Part shown: positions 1 to 11,377 of the stretch, piece by piece
How the letters are laid out: each line of letters starts with the position of its first letter
Position numbering within the stretch: position 1 is the stretch's first letter
From: Azadirachta indica
Lineage: Eukaryota; Streptophyta; Magnoliopsida; Sapindales; Meliaceae
Assembly (NCBI GenBank): GCA_022749755.1
Contig: CM040447.1
Coordinates: 62,001 to 126,000 of the forward strand
Direction of reading: 5' to 3'
DNA length: 64,000 bases
The notes under the pieces: generated by a model
The model's database searches: none
What the model was told of the DNA's origin: nothing
Seen by the model: only the letters and a program-made list of their open reading frames with translations
Made by a program: the position numbers and the translations under genes

Positions 1-3000
1 GGTAAAGTTTGTTTGGGTGAGAAGAAAATGGAGGAGGGAAAATGAGAGATGGAGAGAAATGAAGGGAGAAACAGACAGATAAATGAATTTGATTAGATGG
101 GATCTTAACCGAATTTAGTTAATTCAAAAAAAAATAATTTTTTTAAAAAGAATTTTTACTTGGTAATATTGATTGTTTGTTTTGGTAGGTTGTATTTATT
201 CTAGAAATAATTTTGTGGCTAAAAATAGGGGTTTCGACATTCTGTTAAAATCAAAAAAGTTTACATTTACACCCCTGAAATCTGAAATGGGATGTTTGAA
301 ACTCATAAATTGGTTAAATGATGATGCATTTTCTATGTTAAATGAGAGATAAGACTTATTTAGAACTATGGTACGCAAAAGTAGAATGATTTTAAGTGCT
401 ATTTTCAAACAATTGAATGTTGGTTATTTACTGCTAACGATGACAAGTTTGAATTATTTATGTAGAGTTCAAAAATAAATTTTCAAACTCAAAAGTAAAT
501 AATATTTACATAATTATTTTTAAGATGATTTTAAAGATAATTTGTCCTCGCACTTTTATATTTTGGACCATTGATCACTCACAACTCTTAAATTATATCC
601 AAATATGTAAGCTTTATGATTGATTTATTGAGTTGCTTACCTTTTTCTTTTTTCAAAATATATTTTTACACAAATATATAGCAAAATATTTTAGTTGAGT
701 TTTGTAGTCTAGGGTTTCACTTGGATCAAAGATGAGATATTCTTCATGTAACAGCAGAAGCTATGTTAGGTATCAAGGCAACGGATGTCTTGGGGTAAAT
801 GGAGCTGCATACTGATTTCATTGCTTGAAATGTTATACAATTGATGAAAAAGCGAGGGAAAGTAAGATAGCAATTTACTCAATGAACTGATTACAGATTG
901 CGTTGTTCTTATACAATCCGAAAAAACGCTGGTTTTCTCTTTGAACCTGAGTTGTGCTGACTGCAACTGCAACTGAACCTGAAATCAAGTAGGGAAATTT
1001 ATGGTCAAAAGCTTATTCAAGATATGCAATGCAAGTTTAATGATCGATAGAAAGGTAGTGTTTCAAGTTTGAATGAGAAGATGACAATCAGATCGATGAA
1101 AATACTAGTAGCCCGATCACTAGACTGTGATCAGCAGTAGTTTCCTATGATTCCATGTAAAGGTAATTCTGAAGGCTGATACTAGAGCTCAAGAAAAGTT
1201 TGACAGGGCAACATCCATAACTTGTTTCAGAACACACAAGACATCAAGTGTAGATGACGTTTTTCTGAGAGTTTTTTCATGTCCAAATAAGAAAAGTTGA
1301 ACAGAAATGCATCAACAATCATTTCAGCATTGGTATTCCCAAAAAATATAAATAGGTGGAGATATATGCCACCAGAGAAAGTTCCAATCCTAAATTAATG
1401 GTCAAGTCAGAATTTTGAGAATTTATGTAAGAGCTGCAAGGTCAATCTAACAAGTTCAAGCGCATGCTCCATACTTCATAGAAGACTAATGATGAATGAA
1501 CTTCTAGTACAGAAAAACTGTCGTTACAGGTGGAATTGGCAATGTTGCTCAAATTAGATCACAAAGTTCAGTTTTTTCCCAATAACATGCTTGAAAGTTC
1601 CACTCCAAATAAAAAAAAAAAAAAGGATCTTGGTTTCCCATCATTCTAAAGGTAATTGTTGATTTTCTCACCCTGGGTTGAGATGCAGACAAGCAACTAT
1701 GGCTCTGACTTGACAAGCTCTTCCACAGAGTTCCTATACTTGCTGATCAGTTCCCTGTCATTCGGTTACAATGCAACTCATGTACCATTCAAGTATAGCA
1801 CTTTTAATGTAAACAAAAGAACAAGATAAGCATTACACACCTCCGCTGACTAAGTAGTTGCTCACTTTCTTCCAGCTTTCTCTTCTGTCCCTCAACTGTC
1901 TACATCCAATTTAAAAAATTCACTGGATTATATTAAGGAACTTTAAGCGACCAAAAGAAAATGTCGATGCGGATGCTTAAAGAAAAGCAAAAAAGAGAAC
2001 TAATTTCAGCTCCTCCGTAGCTCCCCTATTTGATACTTCCATCTATGTTCATTTATCTACCTCCAACTATTTCTATTTGAGCTAAAAATCCAATCTTGAG
2101 ACTGTATCTCCACAAAATGCCCTCTCCCTCCACACCCCTTAAATATTTTGGCAAGTGTCTATAGCACCATGGGACATCTTTTGCAGCATATGCATCTCAT
2201 GTGGGACTTGAAATGTCCACCATTCCAACATGAGATTAACAAAAATTATTAGGACAAGAAGTGCACACCATTTTCTTCCTCTTTGAACAAAAAGGTATAA
2301 CCTTTAAGCACATTATGCAATTTAATTAACTAGACAAATCAAATGAACTCGAGCCCAACATTATGCATGAGACCTTGACTCTTAATGCATCATAAAACTA
2401 CACAATCTTTTAATTAAAAGAAAAAATAAAAAATGAACTGGGGTTGATAGATATTACCATTCCCTTAGTATTCAGTGATCCTGAGATTGAATTCAACAGC
2501 TGCTGACACTTCTCAAAGTGATTGTTCAGTTCATGAACCTTCCAAAATTCAAAATTAAAAAATTAAAATTAAAAAGAAGCGGAAAACAAACTATTCCCAG
2601 CATAAATAAACCGCAAAAAAATTAGGGAAAAGTACCAAAGCATCAGAGTGCTGGTCACGGGTTCCATTTTCAATAGCATCCGCCAAATTCTCAACCAACT
2701 GAACAACAAACCCAGTTTCAAAAAATTAACAAAAAAACACAAATTAAACAAAATAATCCAAAAAAAAAAAGCATACACACATACATGTAAGAGGTGGAAG
2801 TGGGAAGCAAGTGACTGGTGATGTTGAGTCTGCTGGGGTTGCTGTTGTTGAAGTGTACGAGGTTGCTGTTGCAGAGGTTGTTGTTGTTGAAGTTGCTGTT
2901 GTTGTTGTTGTTGAATCTGCTGCTGCGTCTGAAACTGTTGCTGCTGTGGAAATTGAGGTGGTGGTTGGTAGAATTGTTGTTGATGTTGCGGGGAGAGGAA

Positions 3001-3525
3001 TAGATTGTCTTGATTTGAGTGTGCAGGAGAGTTACTGTGGGTCGGCATGGTTGGGATCATGCTCCAGGATCCAGCCCCGGAAAACGGATCCATTGTTCTC
3101 CGATCGCCGGCTGTGCAGGATTTTGAGTGAACGGAAGTGGGATGTAGAGAAGACAAGCGAAACCAGGGGAAAGGGTACGACGACGTCGTTAAATATGGGT
3201 AGAATGTCGCTGCTGTCGGAATAATAACATTTAGGTCCCTATAGTTTAGGAGTTTTACGAATCATATAAATATATTTATTCATATAAACTAAATTCATAA
3301 TCTAATGAAATCCTATTATAAATTATGTATGATAGTTCTAAATTTCTTGTCTTGTCATAATTTAGAATTTCCCCTCAATTTTTTGCTCTACCAAGGGCAT
3401 AAATTTCATATAATTTCATGTGCTTAAGTTTTTCCTAAGTATTTCTATCTGATGAAGTTTTATAATTGAGCAATAACATTCGAGTTTCTACCGTATTAGT
3501 AATTTAAAGAAATTATTTATGAAAA
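1..3525. repeat. Left arm of a 3.5-kb inverted repeat
   Basis: The sequence from 1 to 3525 reads as the reverse complement of 3753-7329. Base 3525 pairs with 3753, and base 1 pairs with 7329. The arm contains a complete MED9 gene, its promoter and about 1.7 kb of downstream DNA. Differences between arms are only a 48-bp insertion, a 2-bp insertion and about two 1-bp homopolymer differences, all as extra bases in the right arm. The left arm runs into the window edge, so its true outer end is not visible. Confidence 0.97.
1697..3093 (-). CDS. Mediator subunit 9 (MED9), intact copy
   Basis: Mediator is the coactivator complex that links transcription factors to RNA polymerase II; MED9 belongs to its middle module. 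Five exons can be read on the minus strand: 2785-3093, 2636-2698, 2458-2538, 1841-1899 and 1697-1754, all with GT/AG junctions and consistent phase, giving 189 residues. The first exon begins MDPFSGAGSWSMIP and has a long glutamine-rich tract encoded by CAA/CAG repeats (about residues 38-95). The later exons encode the conserved helical C-terminus (LVENLADAIENG, VHELNNHFEKCQQLL, RKLEESEQLLSQRRELI). The start at 3093 is preferred over an in-frame upstream ATG at 3156 because known plant MED9 proteins start at the equivalent Met. The whole gene lies in the left arm of the inverted repeat. Confidence 0.9.
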
Positions 3526-3752
3526 ACATGGTTAATTGGTTATATATCTATTTAATATAAATGAAAAGGTTATGTTTTATTTAATAAATTTATGAAACAT
3601 TAAGGAGCTAGATGATAAACCCATAAGATTACATAATTCGTGATCATCACCGTTCACCGTTACGAATCGAACGGTGAAAATTACTTCTATCAAACAGTTG
3701 CACCCTTTTGCCTGGAGGCAGAAACGTCACCTCCTTGAAACGTTGTCGTTTC
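3526..3752. other. 227-bp unique spacer of the palindrome
   Basis: This stretch separates the two repeat arms and is not itself palindromic as a whole. It lies between the two divergent MED9 copies. No coding sequence is evident. A short local inverted motif around the sequence CCGTTCACCGTTACG near 3649-3675 is the only structure I see. Confidence 0.8.
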
Positions 3753-4184
3753 TTTTCATAAATAATTTCTTTAAATTACTAATACGGTAGAAACTCGAAT
3801 GTTATTGCTCAATTATAAAACTTCATCAGATAGAAATACTTAGGAAAAACTTAAGCACATGAAATTATATGAAATTTATGCCCTTGGTAGAGCAAAAAAT
3901 TGAGGGGAAATTCTAAATTATGACAAGACAAGAAATTTAGAACTATCATACATAATTTATAATAGGATTTCATTAGATTATGAATTTAGTTTATATGAAT
4001 AAATATATTTATATGATTCGTAAAACTCCTAAACTATAGGGACCTAAATGTTATTATTCCGACAGCAGCGACATTCTACCCATATTTAACGACGTCGTCG
4101 TACCCTTTCCCCTGGTTTCGCTTGTCTTCTCTACATCCCACTTCCGTTCACTCAAAATCCTGCACAGCCGGCGATCGGAGAACA

Positions 4185-5631
4185 ATGGATCCGTTTTCCG
4201 GGGCTGGATCCTGGAGCATGATCCCAACCATGCCGACCCACAGTAACTCTCCTGCACACCTGGGCATGACCCAACCATGCGACATCCACGTAACTCCTCC
4301 TGCACACTCAAATCAAGACAATCTATTCCTCTCCCCGCAACATCAACAACAATTCTACCAACCACCACCTCAATTTCCACAGCAGCAACAGTTTCAGACG
4401 CGCAGCAGCAGATTCAACAACAACAACAACAGCAACTTCAACAACAACAACCTCTGCAACAGCAACCTCGTACACTTCAACAACAGCAACCCCAGCAGAC
4501 TCAACATCACCAGTCACTTGCTTCCCACTTCCACCTCTTACATGTATGTGTGTATGCTTTTTTTTTTTGGATTATTTTGTTTAATTTGTGTTTTTTTGTT
4601 AATTTTTTGAAACTGGGTTTGTTGTTCAGTTGGTTGAGAATTTGGCGGATGCTATTGAAAATGGAACCCGTGACCAGCACTCTGATGCTTTGGTACTTTT
4701 CCCTAATTTTTTTGCGGTTTATTTATGCTGGGAATAGTTTGTTTTCCGCTTCTTTTTAATTTTAATTTTTTAATTTTGAATTTTGGAAGGTTCATGAACT
4801 GAACAATCACTTTGAGAAGTGTCAGCAGCTGTTGAATTCAATCTCAGGATCACTGAATACTAAGGGAATGGTAATATCTATCAACCCCAGTTCATTTTTT
4901 ATTTTTTCTTTTAATTAAAAGATTGTGTAGTTTTATGATGCATTAAGAGTCAAGGTCTCATGCATAATGTTGGGCTCGAGTTCATTTGATTTGTCTAGTT
5001 AATTAAATTGCATAATGTGCTTAAAGGTTATACCTTTTTGTTCAAAGAGGAAGAAAATGGTGTGCACTTCTTGTCCTAATAATTTTTGTTAATCTCATGT
5101 TGGAATGGTGGACATTTCAAGTCCCACATGAGATGCATATGCTGCAAAAGATGTCCCATGGTGCTATAGACACTTGCCAAAATATTTAAGGGGTGTGGAG
5201 GGAGAGGGCATTTTGTGGAGATACAGTCTCAAGATTGGATTTTTAGCTCAAATAGAAATAGTTGGAGGTAGATAAATGAACATAGATGGAAGTATCAAAT
5301 AGGGGAGCTACGGAGGAGCTGAAATTAGTTCTCTTTTTTGCTTTTCTTTAAGCATCCGCATCGACATTTTCTTTTGGTCGCTTAAAGTTCCTTAATATAA
5401 TCCAGTGAATTTTTTAAATTGGATGTAGACAGTTGAGGGACAGAAGAGAAAGCTGGAAGAAAGTGAGCAACTACTTAGTCAGCGGAGGTGTGTAATGCTT
5501 ATCTTGTTCTTTTGTTTACATTAAAAGTGCTATACTTGAATGGTACATGAGTTGCATTGTAACCGAATGACAGGGAACTGATCAGCAAGTATAGGAACTC
5601 TGTGGAAGAGCTTGTCAAGTCAGAGCCATAG
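4185..5631 (+). pseudogene. MED9 second copy, frameshifted
   Basis: Mirror copy of the MED9 gene in the right palindrome arm. Exons by homology are 4185-4543, 4630-4692, 4790-4870, 5429-5487 and 5574-5631, and all splice sites are retained. Exon 1 has two lesions. A 48-bp in-frame insertion at 4259-4306 is an imperfect tandem copy of the preceding bases. An extra CG at 4401-4402 shifts the frame inside the glutamine-rich tract, so translation runs into an Asn-rich frame and never reaches the conserved C-terminal exons. Exons 2-5 match the intact copy. It is either a very young pseudogene or a base-calling or assembly artefact; I favour the latter because everything else is nearly identical. 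The two MED9 copies are divergent, with about 1.1 kb between their start codons. Confidence 0.8.
4259..4306. repeat. 48-bp imperfect tandem duplication in MED9 copy 2
   Basis: The inserted 48 bp resemble the bases just before them (both contain CCAACCATG, GTAACTC and CCTGCACA) but with several scattered one-base gaps and substitutions. The left-arm copy lacks it. Such a noisy duplicate inside an otherwise identical arm is unusual for real recent duplication. Confidence 0.85.
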
Positions 5632-7444
5632 TTGCTTGTCTGCATCTCAACCCAGGGTGAGAAAATCAACAATTACCTTTAGAATGATGGGAAACCAAGA
5701 TCCTTTTTTTTTTTTTTATTTGGAGTGGAACTTTCAAGCATGTTATTGGGAAAAAACTGAACTTTGTGATCTAATTTGAGCAACATTGCCAATTCCACCT
5801 GTAACGACAGTTTTTCTGTACTAGAAGTTCATTCATCATTAGTCTTCTATGAAGTATGGAGCATGCGCTTGAACTTGTTAGATTGACCTTGCAGCTCTTA
5901 CATAAATTCTCAAAATTCTGACTTGACCATTAATTTAGGATTGGAACTTTCTCTGGTGGCATATATCTCCACCTATTTATATTTTTTGGGAATACCAATG
6001 CTGAAATGATTGTTGATGCATTTCTGTTCAACTTTTCTTATTTGGACATGAAAAAACTCTCAGAAAAACGTCATCTACACTTGATGTCTTGTGTGTTCTG
6101 AAACAAGTTATGGATGTTGCCCTGTCAAACTTTTCTTGAGCTCTAGTATCAGCCTTCAGAATTACCTTTACATGGAATCATAGGAAACTACTGCTGATCA
6201 CAGTCTAGTGATCGGGCTACTAGTATTTTCATCGATCTGATTGTCATCTTCTCATTCAAACTTGAAACACTACCTTTCTATCGATCATTAAACTTGCATT
6301 GCATATCTTGAATAAGCTTTTGACCATAAATTTCCCTACTTGATTTCAGGTTCAGTTGCAGTTGCAGTCAGCACAACTCAGGTTCAAAGAGAAAACCAGC
6401 GTTTTTTTCGGATTGTATAAGAACAACGCAATCTGTAATCAGTTCATTGAGTAAATTGCTATCTTACTTTCCCTCGCTTTTTCATCAATTGTATAACATT
6501 TCAAGCAATGAAATCAGTATGCAGCTCCATTTACCCCAAGACATCCGTTGCCTTGATACCTAACATAGCTTCTGCTGTTACATGAAGAATATCTCATCTT
6601 TGATCCAAGTGAAACCCTAGACTACAAAACTCAACTAAAAATATTTTGCTATATATTTGTGTAAAAATATATTTTGAAAAAAGAAAAAGGTAAGCAACTC
6701 AATAAATCAATCATAAAGCTTACATATTTGGATATAATTTAAGAGTTGTGAGTGATCAATGGTCCAAAATATAAAAGTGCGAGGACAAATTATCTTTAAA
6801 ATCATCTTAAAAATAATTATGTAAATATTATTTACTTTTGAGTTTGAAAATTTATTTTTGAACTCTACATAAATAATTCAAACTTGTCATCGTTAGCAGT
6901 AAATAACCAACATTCAATTGTTTGAAAATAGCACTTAAAATCATTCTACTTTTGCGTACCATAGTTCTAAATAAGTCTTATCTCTCATTTAACATAGAAA
7001 ATGCATCATCATTTAACCAATTTATGAGTTTCAAACATCCCATTTCAGATTTCAGGGGTGTAAATGTAAACTTTTTTGATTTTAACAGAATGTCGAAACC
7101 CCTATTTTTAGCCACAAAATTATTTCTAGAATAAATACAACCTACCAAAACAAACAATCAATATTACCAAGTAAAAATTCTTTTTAAAAAAATTATTTTT
7201 TTTTGAATTAACTAAATTCGGTTAAGATCCCATCTAATCAAATTCATTTATCTGTCTGTTTCTCCCTTCATTTCTCTCCATCTCTCATTTTCCCTCCTCC
7301 ATTTTCTTCTCACCCAAACAAACTTTACCCGCATCATAGAAAGCAAAAACAACAAACTGCAATCCCTCCCCGCCGGCAACGCAGCCGAATTCTCAAACCC
7401 CTTCAAAGAAAATTATACAAACAACAACTTTTGCACCATCAAAA
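5632..7444. other. MED9 copy 2 downstream region and LBD upstream region
   Basis: No independent protein gene is seen. Just after the stop codon, CCCAGGGTGAG could be a splice donor, and TTGATTTCAG near 6350 could be an acceptor followed by GTTCAGTTGCAG, which would give a spliced 3' UTR; this is speculative. From about 6600 the sequence is AT-rich. CT-rich leader-like sequence at 7255-7315 precedes the LBD start. The same sequence occurs inverted at 1-1696 downstream of MED9 copy 1. Confidence 0.5.
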
Positions 7445-7903
7445 ATGAGCAACATTCCGAGAATTGGTAGCAGCAATGGTGCAACAACAACTCAGGCTTG
7501 CGCTGCGTGTAAATATCAGCGCAGGAAATGCGCCCCTGACTGCATTCTCGCCCCTTATTTTCCTCATGATCGACAAAGACAATTCCTTAACGCTCATAAA
7601 TTGTTTGGTGTCAGTAACATCACCAAAATCATCAAAACCCTCGAGCCCCCGGCGAAAGACGAGGCCATGAGGACCATCATTTTCCAGTCTGATGTTCGTG
7701 CAAGTGACCCTGTTGGCGGATGTTATAGAATTATAAGAGAACTCCAGCGTCAGATTGAGTATAATAAGGCTGAACTTGAGCTTGTTCTTCATCAGCTTGC
7801 TATTTTTCGAGCTCAGACCCAACAGCAGCCGCAAAATCCTCTTCAGATGCCGGAAACTGATGATTCTGTGTTGAGTTATGAGATTTATGAACGCTGCTGC
7901 TGA
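7445..7903 (+). CDS. LOB-domain transcription factor, LBD22-like
   Basis: LOB-domain proteins are plant-specific nuclear DNA-binding proteins acting in organ boundary and developmental programmes. The 152-residue product has the class I zinc-finger-like C block CX2CX6CX3C at residues 19-33 (CAACKYQRRKCAPDC), the Gly-Ala-Ser region including FGVSNITKII, and a leucine-zipper-like region near residues 92-118 (CYRIIRELQRQIEY). The N-terminal half closely resembles Arabidopsis LBD22. After TGA at 7901-7903, a shifted frame stays open to 8213 with a compositionally similar Gln/Asn-rich tail (AAEPLNVQNYTYNVQPTPTQ and beyond). Removing one base near 7890-7902 would give a protein of about 255 residues. 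The stop may therefore be a one-base insertion or sequencing error rather than the true end. The upstream DNA lies in the palindrome arm. Confidence 0.88.
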   Translation: MSNIPRIGSSNGATTTQACAACKYQRRKCAPDCILAPYFPHDRQRQFLNAHKLFGVSNITKIIKTLEPPAKDEAMRTIIFQSDVRASDPVGGCYRIIRELQRQIEYNKAELELVLHQLAIFRAQTQQQPQNPLQMPETDDSVLSYEIYERCC

Positions 7904-8213
7904 ACCTTTGAATGTACAGAATTATACTTATAATGTTCAACCAACGCCTACGCAGCAGCAGAATCAAGAGCTTGTTAATGTTAGGAATCAGTTGCAGCAG
8001 GAGGAAGATGTTAATGCATGGGCCATGCAGGATCCAACGATTTTATCTACGTTGAATGTTAATAATGATAATGGAATTAGCAGTAATGACGATGTGAAGC
8101 CACAGTTTGTTGAGATTCCATGTGAAAGACATGATGTTAAGTTCGAACAAGATCAAGAAGGTCTAGTTGAAAGGAGGTTTGTGCCCTCCACGCAGTTGCT
8201 TATATCATCATAG
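7904..8213 (+). CDS. Probable C-terminal tail of the LBD protein, shifted frame
   Basis: This open frame follows the LBD stop directly and starts within its last codons. It has no good initiation context of its own. Its composition (Gln, Asn, Val, acidic) and the stop at 8211-8213, just before a likely 3' UTR, fit the C-terminal tail of an LBD22/27-type protein. It is listed separately because joining it requires removing one base. Confidence 0.5.
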
Positions 8214-8559
8214 ATTTTATCTTGGTTAAAAATAAAATCTTGCAGAAAAAAAAAATGATGTTGGAGATCAAGAAGAGTTTGATGAATTGATGATGGCATT
8301 TGAATGAATCTTTTCTGTTGTTGTTTGTTAATTTGATGATGCATTCTATTCAAGCGTTTATATATGATCTCATTTTTTTATTGTTTTATTTCTGCTTTTA
8401 TTGATTTGTCAAGTTTTGTCTTCAGAAAGTGATGAAAAAATTGATAATACATTTAAGACCATGAATCTACATAAAAAAATGGATAACCTCATTAATTTTA
8501 GACTGAATTCTTACAAAATTCCGGAAAAAATTCAATTTTTATCATTTCTTCCTCATCTC

Positions 8560-10645
8560 CTACAGAACGAGATCATTATCTTCTACATAGCATTTGCAAT
8601 CCATTTGAAGAGCTAATTCCTCAAGAATTTCAAGAGCTTCCTTCAAATCCAGCTGCAAACTGTTTCCTGATGAGAACATATAAACTTTCTTCTTGACCTC
8701 AATCCAGCTCCGCCCAGCAACTTTCTTTAAACCCTTTGTTTTTGCAGAGATTCTCACCTTCGCAGAATCATCCCATCTCCCATTTGCAGCATATATGTTA
8801 GAAAGAAGCATATAGTTCCCGGTTGTCTCTGTGTTTAGGCCTAAAATCTGTGATGCCGTTGCTTCTGCAATGTCTGCAATTTTGTGATTCCGGCAAGAGT
8901 TCAAAAGAGCTCCCCACACATAAGCATTGGGTTCCGTTGGCATGTTTTTCACAATGTCACTTGCCTCCTGCAACAACCCAGCACGACCAAGAAGATCCAC
9001 CATGCAAGCATAGTGCTCCATCTGTGGTTCAATCCTAAATTCACCAACCATCACATCAAAAAGCCTACGACCCTCCTTGACAAGCCCAGCATGACTACAA
9101 GCAGAAAGAACAGCAACAAAGGTGACCCCATCCGGTTTGATTCCAGCTTCAATCATCTCTTTAAAAGTTGCGAGAGCATTTACACCAAGGCCATTCATTC
9201 CATACCCTGAAATCATAGAGTTCCACGAGATTAAATCTTTCCTGTTAATTTGCTCAAATACTAAACATCCTTCCTGAAGACATCCACACCTCATGTACAT
9301 GTTGAGCAATCCATTCTGAACTAGAATGTTTCTATTCATCAAGTCTCTAAGAACATGGCCATGGATTTCTCTACCAATATTCAGCGCTGCTGACCATGCA
9401 CAAACTGATAGAACGCTAGAAATTGTCACAGAATTGGGCACAACTTTGGCAAGCTGCATTTTACGAAAAAGATATAAAGACTCCTTCCCTCGTCCATTGG
9501 AAGCGAAAGCACCAATTACAGCACTCCAACTTATCACATTAGGTCTCTCCATTGAACCACCATCTAATTTCTCCAACTGTGAAAATACTGCAAGTGCCTC
9601 ATCACATAAACCAGCCTCTGCACACGATGTGATCAATGCATTCCAACTCACTGTATTCTTTTCCTCCATTTCAGAAAACAAATTCTGAGCCTGTTTTACA
9701 TCTCCATGCTTACCATACACTGTTATGAGTGCATTCTTCACAAACAAGTAATCTTCAAACCCACCCTTAATAACATACCCATGAATCACTTCACCCTTTT
9801 CAACAGCAACTAAATCAGCACAGACAGATAACACCACAGCAAGCACCTCAGCATTAGCGCCAACCCCTCTCATCCTCATCATATCAAACAAATCCATAGT
9901 CTCTTCAAGCTGCCCACATCGAGCATGGCTTGACAACAACGAAGTCCATGTCACAAGATTTGGCTCCAACCCTTCAAATTCCATTCTTTTAAACATCTCA
10001 AGAGCGCTATCACAATCATAGTTCAATGCAAAACCAGAAACCATCGTATTCCACGAAATATAATTCCTAACACGCATTTTATCAAACATTTTATGCGCAT
10101 CATCCATCCGTCCCATTTTTGCATACATTCCAATCAATTCATTGACAATATGAACATTATCTCGAAAACCCATTTGCAGAACATGATTATGAACAAACTT
10201 GCCAAAATCAAAACTACCCATAAACTTACAAGCCCTTATAACCAGAGGAAAAGTAAACCCATCACCCAGAACCCCTCGCTTCCGCATTTTAACATACAGT
10301 TTTAACTGCACTTCCATACTCTCCATTCGACACATTTACTCTCAAGATAGAGTTCCAAACCAGAGAACTCGATTTACAATCGAATGGGATTGTTTCAAAC
10401 ACGTTTTGAGCATCAAAAACAAGCCCAAATCGGGCATACACCGATATAACCCGAGCCGCCAAGAAAGCACTAGTATTGGCGCGAGTGACGATAGCTTGAG
10501 CGTGTAACTGTTTGAGTTGAAGAATCGTCTTGCATCTTTGAAGGAGAAGGTCGAACAAATCGACGGCATTACGGTGCGTAATTGCAGAGAATGAACGACA
10601 GCGTTTTGGTTGGAAGAAATGATGAGGTTGACGAAGAAGAACCAT
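8560..10645 (-). CDS. PPR protein, At1g17630-like (frame broken once)
   Basis: Pentatricopeptide repeat proteins of the PLS/E class are imported into organelles and bind specific RNAs, often for C-to-U editing or processing. The intronless minus-strand gene starts at 10645 (MVLLRQPHHFF) and ends at 8560. Repeats of the PLS pattern run through the protein, with motifs such as VVNELIGMYAKMGRMDDAHKM, NALITVYGKHGDVKQAQNLF and ISWNSMISGYGMNGLG (some split here only for brevity), followed by an E/E+ domain ending in RSWIEVKKKVYMFSSG. No DYW domain is present. Sequence and length (about 690 residues) match the Arabidopsis At1g17630 product. A run of four T at 10300-10303 (plus strand) shifts the frame between SNGEYGSA and KLYVKMRKRG; removing one base restores continuity, so the gene is split into two frames in this assembly. 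The break is probably a homopolymer error. Confidence 0.9.
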
Positions 10646-11377
10646 ACAGCATGAGCATGGGAAATCTAACCGAATTAACGGTTTACATTTCGAAGCTCTA
10701 TTTTTTTTTAAATATTATAAAATTTTAAATTTTAAATTTGAAAAAAGGAAGAAAAAACTATAGAATAATATTTACCTTAAACAGGTTTCAATAATTAAAC
10801 ATTTAATTTTTTATTTCTTTTATAAATTTTATTATGTTAATATAAATCAAAATTTTCTAATATCTTTGTTTATCTCCCTTACAATTATTTTTATTCATAA
10901 TTTAAGCATAATTTTTTTTTTTTAATAAATTTTATTACTTAAATATGAATCATATTCTCACTCATCATATACAAAGAATCGTTAAAAAAAAAAAATTATC
11001 AAAATTCGTTCAAGAATGAAATTTAACCTCTCAACGATTGTTTTGAACAGCTATATTAGCTTCACTTTTCATAAAATGTAGACGGCTACACTTAGAAATT
11101 GTTAAAATACATTAAAAAAATAAATAAAAATCATCAAATGATTGCATTTCGTTTTTTTTTTTTTTTTTTTCCTGTATAATGTGCTCGTATCGTAGTTAAT
11201 ATAAACCATGTCGCATAAGAATTTCAAAATGTACATGACGTGCTATCAATTTTTTTTCGCTATCAAAAGCCATTCCCGTACAAACTAAACAATAACTTTT
11301 TTGCAGTTCTGGATCAAGGTAAGAAATGTTCAGCAATGTTATAAATCGTATGCTTCTGGAGCTCAAATCACTTGTAA
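10646..11377. other. Intergenic, AT-rich
   Basis: This is the stretch between the PPR start and the chaperonin stop. It has poly-A/T runs (for example T runs at 11152-11170). Part of it (about 11280-11377) is likely the 3' UTR of the chaperonin gene. I see no gene. Confidence 0.6.

Larger units (their letters stand above)
3753..7329. repeat. Right arm of a 3.5-kb inverted repeat
   Basis: This is the reverse complement of 1-3525 at near identity. Homology stops at 7329, only about 115 bp before the LBD start codon, so the upstream region of the LBD gene lies inside the arm. Because the left arm begins at base 1, the palindrome could extend leftwards beyond the window. Confidence 0.97.

Noticed and set aside
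196..408. 70-codon frame in the left arm, with an identical one at 6922-7134
   Set aside because: It lies in AT-rich non-coding DNA, has no recognisable domain, and is duplicated only because it lies in the palindrome.
2811..3224. Val/Glu-rich open frame antisense to MED9 exon 1
   Set aside because: It is the complement of the CAA/CAG repeat tract; repeats keep several frames open. The same shadow appears at 4054-4517.
9326..9688. Plus-strand frames inside the PPR gene
   Set aside because: They are shadows of the repeat-rich minus-strand coding sequence.
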